From: an uncultured Bacteroidia bacterium
GTDB lineage: Bacteria > Bacteroidota > Bacteroidia > J057 > CALLMJ01
Length of the DNA: 40,405 nt
Assembly: GCA_938005475.1 (NCBI GenBank)
Contig: CALLNY010000008.1
Coordinates: 1-40,405, forward strand
Direction of reading: 5' to 3'
A program made the position numbers and the translations under genes. Positions 32,973 to 40,405 of this stretch are shown piece by piece. Numbering within the stretch: position 1 is the stretch's first letter; every line of letters starts with the position of its first letter. Below the pieces are notes generated by a model. It was not told the DNA's origin. It saw only the letters and a list, made by a program, of their open reading frames with translations, and searched no databases.

Positions 32973-34808
32973 TTATTTATTAACAATAATTTTATCTGTA
33001 AACATTTTGTTCCCTGAATAAATCTGTAAAATATATATTCCATTATTAAAATCTTGTAAATCAATAATTTGTTCATCAAAATGAATAAAAGATTTTTTAT
33101 ATACTTCCTGACCTAATAGATTAAATAGGTATACTTGCGTATTAGAAAGATGATTGATGTTTTGGAGATGTAATTCATAAGTGGCGGGGTTGGGATAAAT
33201 TTTGAACAAGTGTTCAGAAAAGATATTTATACTAGAGGCCATTGAACAGCGATTATCTGTAAGGATTTGTTTTTCACAAAACGCCTCAAGGTAAGCGAGG
33301 GAATTGGTTCCACCGAATAACATGGTATCAGCATCCAAAATTAAATTAGCTGCATCTCGTAAGGTTTGATTAGCAGAATTCATGTAAAGGTGTTGAAAAA
33401 ATACTTTGTCAGAAGTTTCTTTGCCCACAATTCCCCATACCTGCATAAGAACGGTACACCATAGTTCTCCATAATTATAAAAATTTCCAGTTATATTAGG
33501 ATATTTGGCTGTAATATTACATTTTCTACCGTTCCAATAAGTATTATGACCGTCCCAGTTGAAGATATTAAACCAATTAAAGGGTTTTATGCCACGAGAA
33601 TAAGAAGCCGCGATATAATCTCCAATACCTTCATCTTGTCCTTGCCGCTGAGTGCCAGAGTTACTACCAGGAGAACCACTCTCCGATAAAGCATGCCCAT
33701 ATTCATGCACAATGACATCTGCATCCTCCGCATCGTCTACACCGCCTTCTCCGAAAGCTATCCTTGGACTAGGAGAGGAAGTGTAATAAGAATTATCTTG
33801 ACCAAAGTTAGAATGTGTGTCCACTAAAATTTGAAAATTTGCTAAATTATTAAAACCTAGGCTTTGAATATATCGTTGCATGCTATCTAGGTGGTAATAT
33901 GCATTTACATCTTCAAACCCACTTGATGCCCTACCAAAATAAAAATTTCCATCATTACTTGTAACAGGTTGTATGACAGGACTTTCAAATTCTGTTATCT
34001 TTACAAAAGGACCTTCCAATTTAAATACTCCATTAGAAAAAGTGATATTTTTTAGTATTACCGTATCTCTTTGTTGATTGATGACAGGAACATCCGCATC
34101 ATTATTATCAACATAAGAACCTCCATAGGTTACTCCTGCTTTTGTGAGGGGGTCCGGAATAAAAACCAATCCTCTGCCTGTTGTATCCAATTGAGTTATG
34201 AAAGCCGCTAAAATTTGATGATGCAAAATAGCTCCAGTTTCTCCATCTATAAGCCATTCTTGAGCAGAGTATTCATTATCCATTTGAGTGCGAACCCTAT
34301 AAGCTAATCGTAATTTTCCTTGTATAACAAACGCTACTTTGGTAACCTGTATATCAAATTCTGGGTTACCAGCAAGCCTATTTCTTTGTGGTTCAACGAA
34401 TAATTCTATATTGTAATCATAACTGCCATACAATTTAGGTTCAAAGACTTTTAGATAGTTCAGCGCATTCAAAATTTTGTATTCTTTATTTAAATTTATT
34501 TTGATACCTGCATCATATATTAGTATATCATCAAAGTGCTGATGAAATAACACATGTATTCCATAAGGGCTCTCGATTTGAGAAAAAAGTTCTATTTTGG
34601 AGTTTGTCTCTTTAAGTTCAGTAAAATTTTGATATATAAACGCTTTAATTCCTTCCACACTTTTGTCATCTAAAATATGATTAATTTTGCGGTAAATATC
34701 ATTTTCAATTTTGGTATTGATAGGAATAACTGGTTGTATTTTTTGCGATAGTACAATTTGAAAGCCCACTAAAAATATAAACCCCAGTAAAATATATGAA
34801 ATCCTCAT
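32973..34808 (-). CDS. M36 (fungalysin)-like metallopeptidase with T9SS sorting domain
   Basis: The start is the ATG at 34808; the TTG one codon earlier is not needed. The 611 residues comprise a signal peptide (to about 21, ...FQIVLSQ), an FTP-like propeptide (about 35-205, ending WLIDGETGAILHHQ), a catalytic domain with the zinc motif HEYGH (His368, Glu369, His372) and downstream Glu393 in DEGIGDYIA, and a C-terminal type A sorting domain (LFKIYPNPATYELHL ... GIYILQIYSGNKMFTDKIIVNK). The spacing and DEG-x-GDY context fit M36 better than M4. It is expected to be secreted by T9SS and auto-activated. Confidence 0.88.
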   Translation of the reverse strand: MRISYILLGFIFLVGFQIVLSQKIQPVIPINTKIENDIYRKINHILDDKSVEGIKAFIYQNFTELKETNSKIELFSQIESPYGIHVLFHQHFDDILIYDAGIKINLNKEYKILNALNYLKVFEPKLYGSYDYNIELFVEPQRNRLAGNPEFDIQVTKVAFVIQGKLRLAYRVRTQMDNEYSAQEWLIDGETGAILHHQILAAFITQLDTTGRGLVFIPDPLTKAGVTYGGSYVDNNDADVPVINQQRDTVILKNITFSNGVFKLEGPFVKITEFESPVIQPVTSNDGNFYFGRASSGFEDVNAYYHLDSMQRYIQSLGFNNLANFQILVDTHSNFGQDNSYYTSSPSPRIAFGEGGVDDAEDADVIVHEYGHALSESGSPGSNSGTQRQGQDEGIGDYIAASYSRGIKPFNWFNIFNWDGHNTYWNGRKCNITAKYPNITGNFYNYGELWCTVLMQVWGIVGKETSDKVFFQHLYMNSANQTLRDAANLILDADTMLFGGTNSLAYLEAFCEKQILTDNRCSMASSINIFSEHLFKIYPNPATYELHLQNINHLSNTQVYLFNLLGQEVYKKSFIHFDEQIIDLQDFNNGIYILQIYSGNKMFTDKIIVNK

Positions 34809-34827
34809 CAATATCCAATTTAATTCA

Positions 34828-34859
34828 CAAAGATAAACATTTCTTTTTTATTTTCACAA
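34828..34859 (-). promoter_or_regulatory. Promoter of the M36-like peptidase / TPR unit
   Basis: On the minus strand TATCTTTG (34835-34828) matches TAnnTTTG, and TTG (34859-34857) lies 21 nt upstream of it. The ATG is 19 nt downstream. It is divergent to the miaB promoter. Confidence 0.55.
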
Positions 34860-34948
34860 TACAATTTTTCTAAAATCATCAAATAAAGAAATTCAACACT
34901 TTATTAACATTGCTGTGAAAATAAGTAGATAAATAAATGTGAATTTTT

Positions 34949-34980
34949 TTTGTAATACTGACAAATTGTCTTTATTTTTG
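34949..34980 (+). promoter_or_regulatory. Promoter of the miaB-sigma54 activator-lptE operon
   Basis: TTTG (34949-34952), a 20-nt spacer and TATTTTTG (34973-34980) form the best match in the window to the Bacteroidota housekeeping promoter. The ATG of miaB is 23 nt downstream. Confidence 0.7.
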
Positions 34981-35003
34981 TTGCATAAAAAAATCATTGT
35001 GAA

Positions 35004-36422
35004 ATGAAGACGAAGCTTACGCAGAAAATATTCGAGCCTTTAATAGAAAAAAAACTAGATGAAAGTAAGCAAGGTCTTGCTTATGAAGATAATACAAACC
35101 CTAATTCTTCCATAAAAAAAGCTTATATAGAAACCTATGGATGTCAAATGAATTTTTCTGATACGGAAATAATAGCTTCTGTCTTAAAAGATTTAGGGTA
35201 TAGCTTTACTACAAACGTATTAGAATCAGACTTAGCCCTTATCAATACTTGTAGTATCCGTGAAAATGCAGAAGAGAAAGTATGGCATAAACTGAAAGAA
35301 TTAAAAGGAATTAAGAAAAAAAATCCAGGGTTATTAGTGGGCGTGTTGGGTTGTATGGCGGAGCGATTAAAATCAAAACTTTTAGAACAAGAGCAGTTAG
35401 TGGATTTAGTGGTGGGACCTGACGCATATCGTGATTTACCGCGCCTGATTGAAAGTGCTGAAAGCGGTATGAAAAGTATCAATGTATTACTTTCACGTGA
35501 AGAAACTTATGCAGATATATCTCCAATACGTCTCAATACCAATGGAGTATCTGCTTTTATCTCTATTATGCGTGGATGTAATAATATGTGTACTTTTTGT
35601 ATAGTACCTTTCACTCGCGGTCGTGAAAGAAGTCGTGATTACCATTCTATTGTAAAAGAAGCCCAAGAACTATACCATAATGGTTATCGAGAAGTTACTT
35701 TGCTTGGCCAGAATGTGGATTCATATCATTATGAAGATTGTAATTTCGCACAATTACTTGAAAAAGTAGCTTTAATAAGTCCTGATTTACGTGTACGTTT
35801 TTCTACTTCGCATCCCAAAGATATTACAGACGAAGTGTTGTATACTATAAAAAAATATGAAAATATTTGCAAATATATTCATTTACCTGCTCAATCTGGA
35901 AATTCCGCTATATTAGAAAAAATGAACCGTGGTTACACAAGAGAATGGTATATGCAAAAAATAGAAAGAATACGTCAAATCCTACCTGATTGTGCTATCT
36001 CAACCGATATTATTGTAGGCTTTTGTGGTGAAACTGAAGAACAATTTCAAGATACAGTATCTCTTATGCAATGGGCAAAATTTGATTATGCTTATATGTT
36101 TTTTTATTCAGAACGACCTGGTACTCCTGCCGCTAAAAAATTTAAAGATGATATTCCCGAAGAAGAAAAAAAACGTAGATTACAAAAAATCATTGCTATA
36201 CAAAATCAAAACAGCTACAACAGTAATTTAAGGGATTTAAATCAAACATTTAAAATTTTGATTGAAGGAAATTCCAAAAAATCTGATTTGGATTTTTGTG
36301 GTAGAAATGACCAAAATAAAATGGTTATATTCAGAAAAAAACCTGGTTTAAAACCAGGAGATTATGTCAATGTGAAAGTTCACCAAGTTACCTCAGCTAC
36401 TTTAATTGGAGAAATCATATGA
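35004..36422 (+). CDS. miaB: tRNA-2-methylthio-N6-dimethylallyladenosine synthase
   Basis: This 472-residue radical-SAM methylthiotransferase modifies A37 of tRNAs reading UNN codons. The N-terminal domain has three cluster cysteines, Cys47 ([10 protein letters not shown]), Cys83 ([10 protein letters not shown]) and Cys117 (LGCMAERLK). The radical SAM motif is Cys192-x3-Cys196-x2-Cys199 ([12 protein letters not shown]). The middle has [22 protein letters not shown] and [15 protein letters not shown], and a C-terminal TRAM domain covers about 405-472. The last 4 nt overlap the next gene (ATGA). Confidence 0.97.
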   Translation: MKTKLTQKIFEPLIEKKLDESKQGLAYEDNTNPNSSIKKAYIETYGCQMNFSDTEIIASVLKDLGYSFTTNVLESDLALINTCSIRENAEEKVWHKLKELKGIKKKNPGLLVGVLGCMAERLKSKLLEQEQLVDLVVGPDAYRDLPRLIESAESGMKSINVLLSREETYADISPIRLNTNGVSAFISIMRGCNNMCTFCIVPFTRGRERSRDYHSIVKEAQELYHNGYREVTLLGQNVDSYHYEDCNFAQLLEKVALISPDLRVRFSTSHPKDITDEVLYTIKKYENICKYIHLPAQSGNSAILEKMNRGYTREWYMQKIERIRQILPDCAISTDIIVGFCGETEEQFQDTVSLMQWAKFDYAYMFFYSERPGTPAAKKFKDDIPEEEKKRRLQKIIAIQNQNSYNSNLRDLNQTFKILIEGNSKKSDLDFCGRNDQNKMVIFRKKPGLKPGDYVNVKVHQVTSATLIGEII

Positions 36423-37603
36423 ATCACAGAGACAGTATTAAACAGCGTTTTGGTATCATTGGGAACAACGAACTATTAAATCAAGCAGTGGATATTGCTA
36501 TTCAAGTGGCTCCAACTGAAGTAACAGTTTTAATTTATGGTGAAAATGGCACAGGAAAAGATGTCTTCTCTAAAATAATACATCAATTAAGTTTACGAAA
36601 ACATAAAACTTTTATTGCCATAAACTGTGGAGCTATACCCGAAGGAACTATTGATTCAGAGTTGTTTGGGCATGAAAAAGGTTCTTTTACTTCCGCTTAT
36701 GAATCTCGTAAAGGTTATTTTGAAGAAGCTAATGGAGGAACTATCTTTCTCGATGAAATTGCAGAAATGCCGCTTGCTACACAATCCCGCTTGTTAAGAG
36801 TGCTTGAAAATGGCGAATTTATTCGCGTAGGTTCCTCTAAAATTCAAAAAACCGATGTACGTATCGTTGCCGCAACAAACAAAAACTTACTAGAAGCTAT
36901 CCGCGAAAATAAATTTAGAGAAGATTTGTATTTCCGTTTGAATACCGTTACTATTTATGTCCCTCCATTACGTGAGCGAAAAGAAGATATTGAGGTTCTA
37001 TTTCGTTACTTTGCGGTTCATTTTGCTGAAAAATACTCTAAAAAGCCTTTACGTTTGAACGAATCTACTTTATCTATATTACAAAAATATCACTGGCCAG
37101 GAAATATAAGAGAATTAAGAAACTTTGTTGAAAAACTGACTGTACTTACTCAAAATGATCAACTTACTGAAAATGATTTATATACTCATATGCCTATGAC
37201 TGAAAAAACTCTCCCTGTATTAACTGCTTTACCCGTTTCTTTTAACCCTGCAAGCAAAGATCACTCTTCCCAATTAGAAATTCAAGTTCTATTAAATGCT
37301 TTAATAGATATTAAAAAAGAAATTCAAGAAGTAAAAAAACAAATTTTTGAACTATCAAATCATTCCTCAAACAATCATTTTGTTAATGGTAACCGTTCTA
37401 TGTCATACGCAGAAAAAGAAGATGAATCGATACAAATTCCTATGTTAGAGGAAAGTCTATCACTGGAAAAAAAAGAAAAAGATATGATAATACGTGCTTT
37501 AAGTAAATACAAAAGCAATCGCAAAAAAGCGGCTGCTGAGTTAGGAATTTCGGAAAGAACTTTATACCGAAAAATAAAACAATATGATTTAGAGCAGTTA
37601 TGA
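36419..37603 (+). CDS. Sigma-54-interaction AAA+ activator with Fis-type HTH, no receiver domain
   Basis: A 394-residue enhancer-binding-protein relative. The AAA+ domain starts almost at the N-terminus: Walker A GENGTGKD (41-48), the sigma-54 contact loop read as GSFTSA (88-93) in place of the usual GAFTGA, Walker B GTIFLDE (107-113), and [26 protein letters not shown] linker rich in charged residues (about 270-340) leads to a Fis-type helix-turn-helix (about 350-394; [21 protein letters not shown]). Without a receiver or sensor domain it may be constitutive or regulated by level. It is coupled to miaB (4-nt overlap) and to lptE (4-nt overlap). Confidence 0.92.
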   Translation: MNHRDSIKQRFGIIGNNELLNQAVDIAIQVAPTEVTVLIYGENGTGKDVFSKIIHQLSLRKHKTFIAINCGAIPEGTIDSELFGHEKGSFTSAYESRKGYFEEANGGTIFLDEIAEMPLATQSRLLRVLENGEFIRVGSSKIQKTDVRIVAATNKNLLEAIRENKFREDLYFRLNTVTIYVPPLRERKEDIEVLFRYFAVHFAEKYSKKPLRLNESTLSILQKYHWPGNIRELRNFVEKLTVLTQNDQLTENDLYTHMPMTEKTLPVLTALPVSFNPASKDHSSQLEIQVLLNALIDIKKEIQEVKKQIFELSNHSSNNHFVNGNRSMSYAEKEDESIQIPMLEESLSLEKKEKDMIIRALSKYKSNRKKAAAELGISERTLYRKIKQYDLEQL

Positions 37604-38082
37604 AAGCATTTTGGATAATAATACTAATGATATTACAAGGTTGTTGGTATTCTTTTACAGGGGTTAGTGTTCCTAATGAAATGAAAACTCTAAAAATAGA
37701 GAATTTTACCAATACCTCTGAGCTGGTTGTACCTACTTTTGCCCAGTTTTTTTCTCAAAAATTAAGAGATAAATTTTTATCGCAGAGTAGTCTAAAACAA
37801 ATTGATGGCGAAGCCGATTTAATCATTAAAGGTAATATTACAGGCTATCAAATTGCTCCCATCGCTTTACAAGGAAACGACAAAGCCGCTCAAAATCGTC
37901 TGACGGTTAATATTGAGTTCCAACTCATCTCTAATAAATTTGAAGAATACAATAAAGTATATAATATTAGTAATTTTGTTGATTTTACCACGGCGTATTC
38001 AAGCGCTGAAAGTCAATTGATACAAGAAATTTCCGAAAAATTAAGTCAAGACATTTTTAATAAAACATTTTCCAACTGGTAA
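37600..38082 (+). CDS. lptE: LptE-like LPS-assembly lipoprotein
   Basis: A 160-residue lipoprotein with signal [15 protein letters not shown] (acylated Cys15). The mature part opens YSFTGVSVPNEMKTLKIENFTN, and contains QKLRDKF and EADLIIKGNITGYQIAPIALQGNDKAAQNRLTVNIEFQL, matching the Bacteroidota LptE/LptE-like family (secretin/TolB-N-like fold) that plugs LptD in the outer membrane. It overlaps the sigma-54 activator gene by 4 nt and is 3 nt before the repeat-protein gene. miaB / activator / lptE order is common in this phylum. Confidence 0.9.
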   Translation: MKAFWIIILMILQGCWYSFTGVSVPNEMKTLKIENFTNTSELVVPTFAQFFSQKLRDKFLSQSSLKQIDGEADLIIKGNITGYQIAPIALQGNDKAAQNRLTVNIEFQLISNKFEEYNKVYNISNFVDFTTAYSSAESQLIQEISEKLSQDIFNKTFSNW

Positions 38083-38085
38083 GCC

Positions 38086-40405
38086 ATGATTCCATTAGAA
38101 TTATACAAAAAATCAAAAGAAGAAAAACTATCTGCAATGGAAGCTAAATGGATAGAAGAACAACTAGAAAAGTATCCTTACTTTTCTCTACTTCATTATA
38201 TTCGTGCTAAAGTTGCTCATCATAACAACGAAGAAAAAGCAAAAGACCTTGCTTCCATAGCTTCTATCTATTCTATTGACAGAAAAAAAACAGCAAACTA
38301 TATTCAGCAAAGTCTAAAAACCGTTTTTAAACCTTCCTCAGAACTTCTAGAAGAAATAAAAAAACAAGAACCTTTAACCTTAAAAAAAGAAAAACATTTT
38401 AAGGAAGTTAAACCTTATATCCCCAAAGGACCGCGGGTAGGTATGATAGATTGGAGAATTCAGACCTTCATACAAGTTAGGGTTCAAATGTTTTTACATT
38501 TGACTAAAATCTTAATCCAAGAAATAGAACAATTTAAAAAGCCCAAACAAACTAAACCTAATACTGTAAATGCATTTTCTCTTAATTTAGCTGAAAATAT
38601 TTTGAAACTTCTCAATATCAATCTTTTAGAACTAGCCTCAAATCCCAATATAGGACCTTCATTTACTACATCAAAATTCCAAATCCCGGATATGAAAGAA
38701 CAAAATATTAAGGGAGATACCAAAACGGATACCTTTGCAGAGCAGTTAGCCAAACTACGTGAAGTAAATGAAGAACTAAGGAGACTAAAAAAAATTACTT
38801 CTGAATCTATGAAAAGGTTCGTTGAACCTAACTTCGATAGTAGAACCTACATAACCGAGATTGATGATATTACCTTTAAAGCAAAGTTAGAACAACAAAA
38901 ACAAAAAGTTGCAAAAGAAAACCCCCAAAATCAAAATCCCCCTCAAAATGTAAATAAAACTTTACCTGAACAAACCCCTCAAAAAATTGATTCTGTTGTT
39001 CCTAATGTTAATGATAACCAACTAATTGTTAGCAAATCTATTGAATCCAAAGCCTCTGAAACCCAAAACCCAATTAACATTCCTCAAAATATTACATCAG
39101 AATCTATGAAGCGGTTTAAGCCATTGACTTTTGAGGAAGAAACCCTTCAAGAACAATCCACTAGAGAAAATGAATTTAATCAAACCCAAAATAATCAAAA
39201 TAATGAAACTTCCTCTTCGCATAGTTCTCTAAAATCAGAAGAAATTAAAACGACTTCTAAAGAGCCTCCCCAAAATATCACATCAGAATCTATGAAAAGA
39301 TTTAAACCATTGATATTTGAGGAAGAGACCCAAAGTATTCAAGAACATCCTATCAATCAAAAAGACATTAAGCAAATAGAAAAAAAAGAAATCCCATCTA
39401 CAAAAGATTCTGATCAATCTACCACTCTAATAGAAAAGACTCACAATAAAAATATTTCATCTGAATCGTTTAAAAGATTTGTTCCCCTAGAATTAGAAAT
39501 TCCTGAAACTAAAAATAAAAAAACAGAGCCTGTTAAAAATATTTCTTCTGAATCGTTTAAGCGTTTTATTGCTCCTATCTTTGATGAGAAATCAGAAACC
39601 TTAAAGTCCAAAAGTTTATATACTACGAAATCAGAAAAAGAAATTACTTCGGTCGATAAAAAAAATGAACCCGCTCAACCACAGAAAAATCAACCTGAAT
39701 CTAAAAAACAAAAAGTAGAACTCGCCGGTAAACAAGACTCCCTTAAAAGATTTATAGAACCTGATTTCACTGATGTAGTAAAAACTCCTAAAAAGGAAGA
39801 TACAACGCTTTCCAGATTTGTAAAACCCGATTTTGATGAAAATTCTAAAAAATCTTTCAAAACAGAAGATACCGTTATTGAGGTTCTAAGTACTAAATAT
39901 GTTATTGAATTAGTGGTTAAAAAAGATAAAATCCATCACTATTTCAAAAAAGATGTTGTTTCAAAAATTATTGAACAATCAAAAGAAGTAGAACCTACTG
40001 AGCAAGTCGCAGAGAAAGTCGTAGAACCTACTGAACAAGTCACAGAGAAAGTCGTAGAACCTACTGAACAAGTCACAGAGAAAGTCGTAGAACCTACTGA
40101 ACAGGTTACAGAGAAAGTCGTAGAACCTACTGAGCAAGTCGCAGAGAAAGTCGTAGAACCTACTGAGCAAGTCGCAGAGAAAGTCGTAGAACCTACTGAG
40201 CAAGTCACAGAAAAAATCGTAGAACCTACTGAACAAGTCACAGAAAAAGTCGTAGAACCTACTGAACAAGTTACAGAGAAAGTCGTAGAACCTACTGAAC
40301 AAGTCACAGAGAAAGTCGTAGAACCTACTGAACAAGTCACAGAAAAAGTCGTAGAACCTACTGAACAAGTCACAGAAAAAGTCGTAGAACCTACTGAACA
40401 AGTCA
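38086..40405 (+). CDS. Large repeat-containing protein, open at the window edge
   Basis: The ATG at 38086 is 3 nt after lptE, and the frame stays open to the window end (773 codons read). Residues 1-80 are a charged helical head (MIPLELYKKSKEEKLSAMEA... EEQLEKYPYFSLLHYIRAK... AAxYS-type helices) resembling TPR-like heads of Bacteroidota proteins encoded after lptE. About 115-185 is a second helical stretch (GPRVGMIDWRIQTFIQVRVQMFLHLTKIL). From 237 a Gln/Asn/Lys/Glu-rich, presumably disordered region carries seven copies of an SES(M/F)KRF-type motif. From residue 635 an 11-residue unit VEPTEQVTEKV repeats without a break. No signal peptide is seen, so it is probably cytoplasmic. Function is unknown. 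Confidence 0.85.
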   Translation, partial: MIPLELYKKSKEEKLSAMEAKWIEEQLEKYPYFSLLHYIRAKVAHHNNEEKAKDLASIASIYSIDRKKTANYIQQSLKTVFKPSSELLEEIKKQEPLTLKKEKHFKEVKPYIPKGPRVGMIDWRIQTFIQVRVQMFLHLTKILIQEIEQFKKPKQTKPNTVNAFSLNLAENILKLLNINLLELASNPNIGPSFTTSKFQIPDMKEQNIKGDTKTDTFAEQLAKLREVNEELRRLKKITSESMKRFVEPNFDSRTYITEIDDITFKAKLEQQKQKVAKENPQNQNPPQNVNKTLPEQTPQKIDSVVPNVNDNQLIVSKSIESKASETQNPINIPQNITSESMKRFKPLTFEEETLQEQSTRENEFNQTQNNQNNETSSSHSSLKSEEIKTTSKEPPQNITSESMKRFKPLIFEEETQSIQEHPINQKDIKQIEKKEIPSTKDSDQSTTLIEKTHNKNISSESFKRFVPLELEIPETKNKKTEPVKNISSESFKRFIAPIFDEKSETLKSKSLYTTKSEKEITSVDKKNEPAQPQKNQPESKKQKVELAGKQDSLKRFIEPDFTDVVKTPKKEDTTLSRFVKPDFDENSKKSFKTEDTVIEVLSTKYVIELVVKKDKIHHYFKKDVVSKIIEQSKEVEPTEQVAEKVVEPTEQVTEKVVEPTEQVTEKVVEPTEQVTEKVVEPTEQVAEKVVEPTEQVAEKVVEPTEQVTEKIVEPTEQVTEKVVEPTEQVTEKVVEPTEQVTEKVVEPTEQVTEKVVEPTEQVTEKVVEPTEQV
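38794..39834 (+). repeat. Seven dispersed copies of an SES(M/F)KRF-x-x-P-x-F protein motif
   Basis: Copies within the gene starting at 38086: ITSESMKRFVEPNF (residues 237-250), ITSESMKRFKPLTF (336-349), ITSESMKRFKPLIF (398-411), ISSESFKRFVPLEL (457-470), ISSESFKRFIAPIF (486-499), DSLKRFIEPDF (551-561) and DTTLSRFVKPDF (572-583). The linkers between copies differ in length and sequence, so the motif itself appears to be under selection. Confidence 0.85.
39988..40405 (+). repeat. 33-bp tandem repeat encoding VEPTEQV(T/A)EKV
   Basis: Twelve complete 33-bp units start at 39988 and every 33 bp after, plus 22 bp of a thirteenth cut by the window end. Units 1, 5 and 6 encode Ala at position 8 and the others Thr; unit 7 ends KI instead of KV; unit 4 uses CAG GTT. 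All other differences are silent. The array is in frame with the gene and probably continues. Confidence 0.97.

Noticed and set aside
39939-40401. Two long minus-strand reading frames (repeating CSVGSTTFSVT and LFSRFYDFLCD)
   Set aside because: They arise because the 33-bp tandem unit has no stops in these frames. The plus-strand frame is continuous with the gene starting at 38086 and carries the silent-substitution pattern of real coding sequence.
39988-40405. CRISPR-like repeat array
   Set aside because: Units are directly adjacent, with no spacers, and encode an in-frame peptide repeat.

Overview
The window is AT-rich DNA from a member of the Bacteroidota, most likely a Cytophagales-type organism, although the genus cannot be told from the sequence alone. 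The evidence is: two proteins ending in type IX secretion (Por) sorting domains; a TonB-dependent receptor paired with a DUF4249 lipoprotein; a bacterial GGGP synthase; BshB1; a Cys-rich RicT; and the order miaB / sigma-54 activator / lptE. Promoters also look like TTTG-N19-21-TAnnTTTG, and ribosome-binding sites are essentially absent. No tRNA, rRNA, IS element or CRISPR array was seen.

Layout. 1-1537 (-): a frameshifted Rpn/PD-(D/E)XK nuclease gene cut by the window edge, and a DegT-family PLP aminotransferase. 1628-5248 (+): a CHASE2 membrane protein, then nuoK-nuoL detached from the rest of the complex I genes and closed by a strong terminator. 5383-8450 (+): a tight unit of DivIC/FtsB-like protein, asnS, a GNAT acetyltransferase and GGGP synthase. 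8532-10156 (-): a PAP2-type membrane phosphatase and dusB. 10241-11476: two secreted proteins of unknown function facing each other across a terminator hairpin. 11584-16596 (-): DUF4249 lipoprotein, TonB receptor, SixA-like phosphatase and fatty-acid-hydroxylase-family membrane enzyme. 16696-20342: a penicillin-acylase-family Ntn hydrolase (+) and a MacB/FtsX-type permease (-).

20721-27819 (+) is a complete histidine pathway, hisG-D-C-B-H-A-F-IE, with bifunctional hisB and hisIE and mostly overlapping or near-abutting genes. Before it lies what looks like an undescribed attenuator: a matching promoter, a 14-codon leader ORF with three His codons, a hairpin over the leader stop codon, and an intrinsic terminator just before hisG.

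27816-34808 (-): bshB1, a T9SS-sorted protein, ricT, a spermidine-synthase-like methyltransferase, a YbjN protein, a small TPR protein and an M36-like metallopeptidase with a T9SS tail. 35004-40405 (+): miaB, a sigma-54-type AAA+ activator and lptE, each overlapping or almost touching the next, then a very large gene open at the window edge. Its product has a conserved-looking helical N-terminus, seven scattered copies of a short SES(M/F)KRF-type motif in a low-complexity region, and a 33-bp / 11-residue tandem array. The his leader and this repeat protein are the two items most worth following up.
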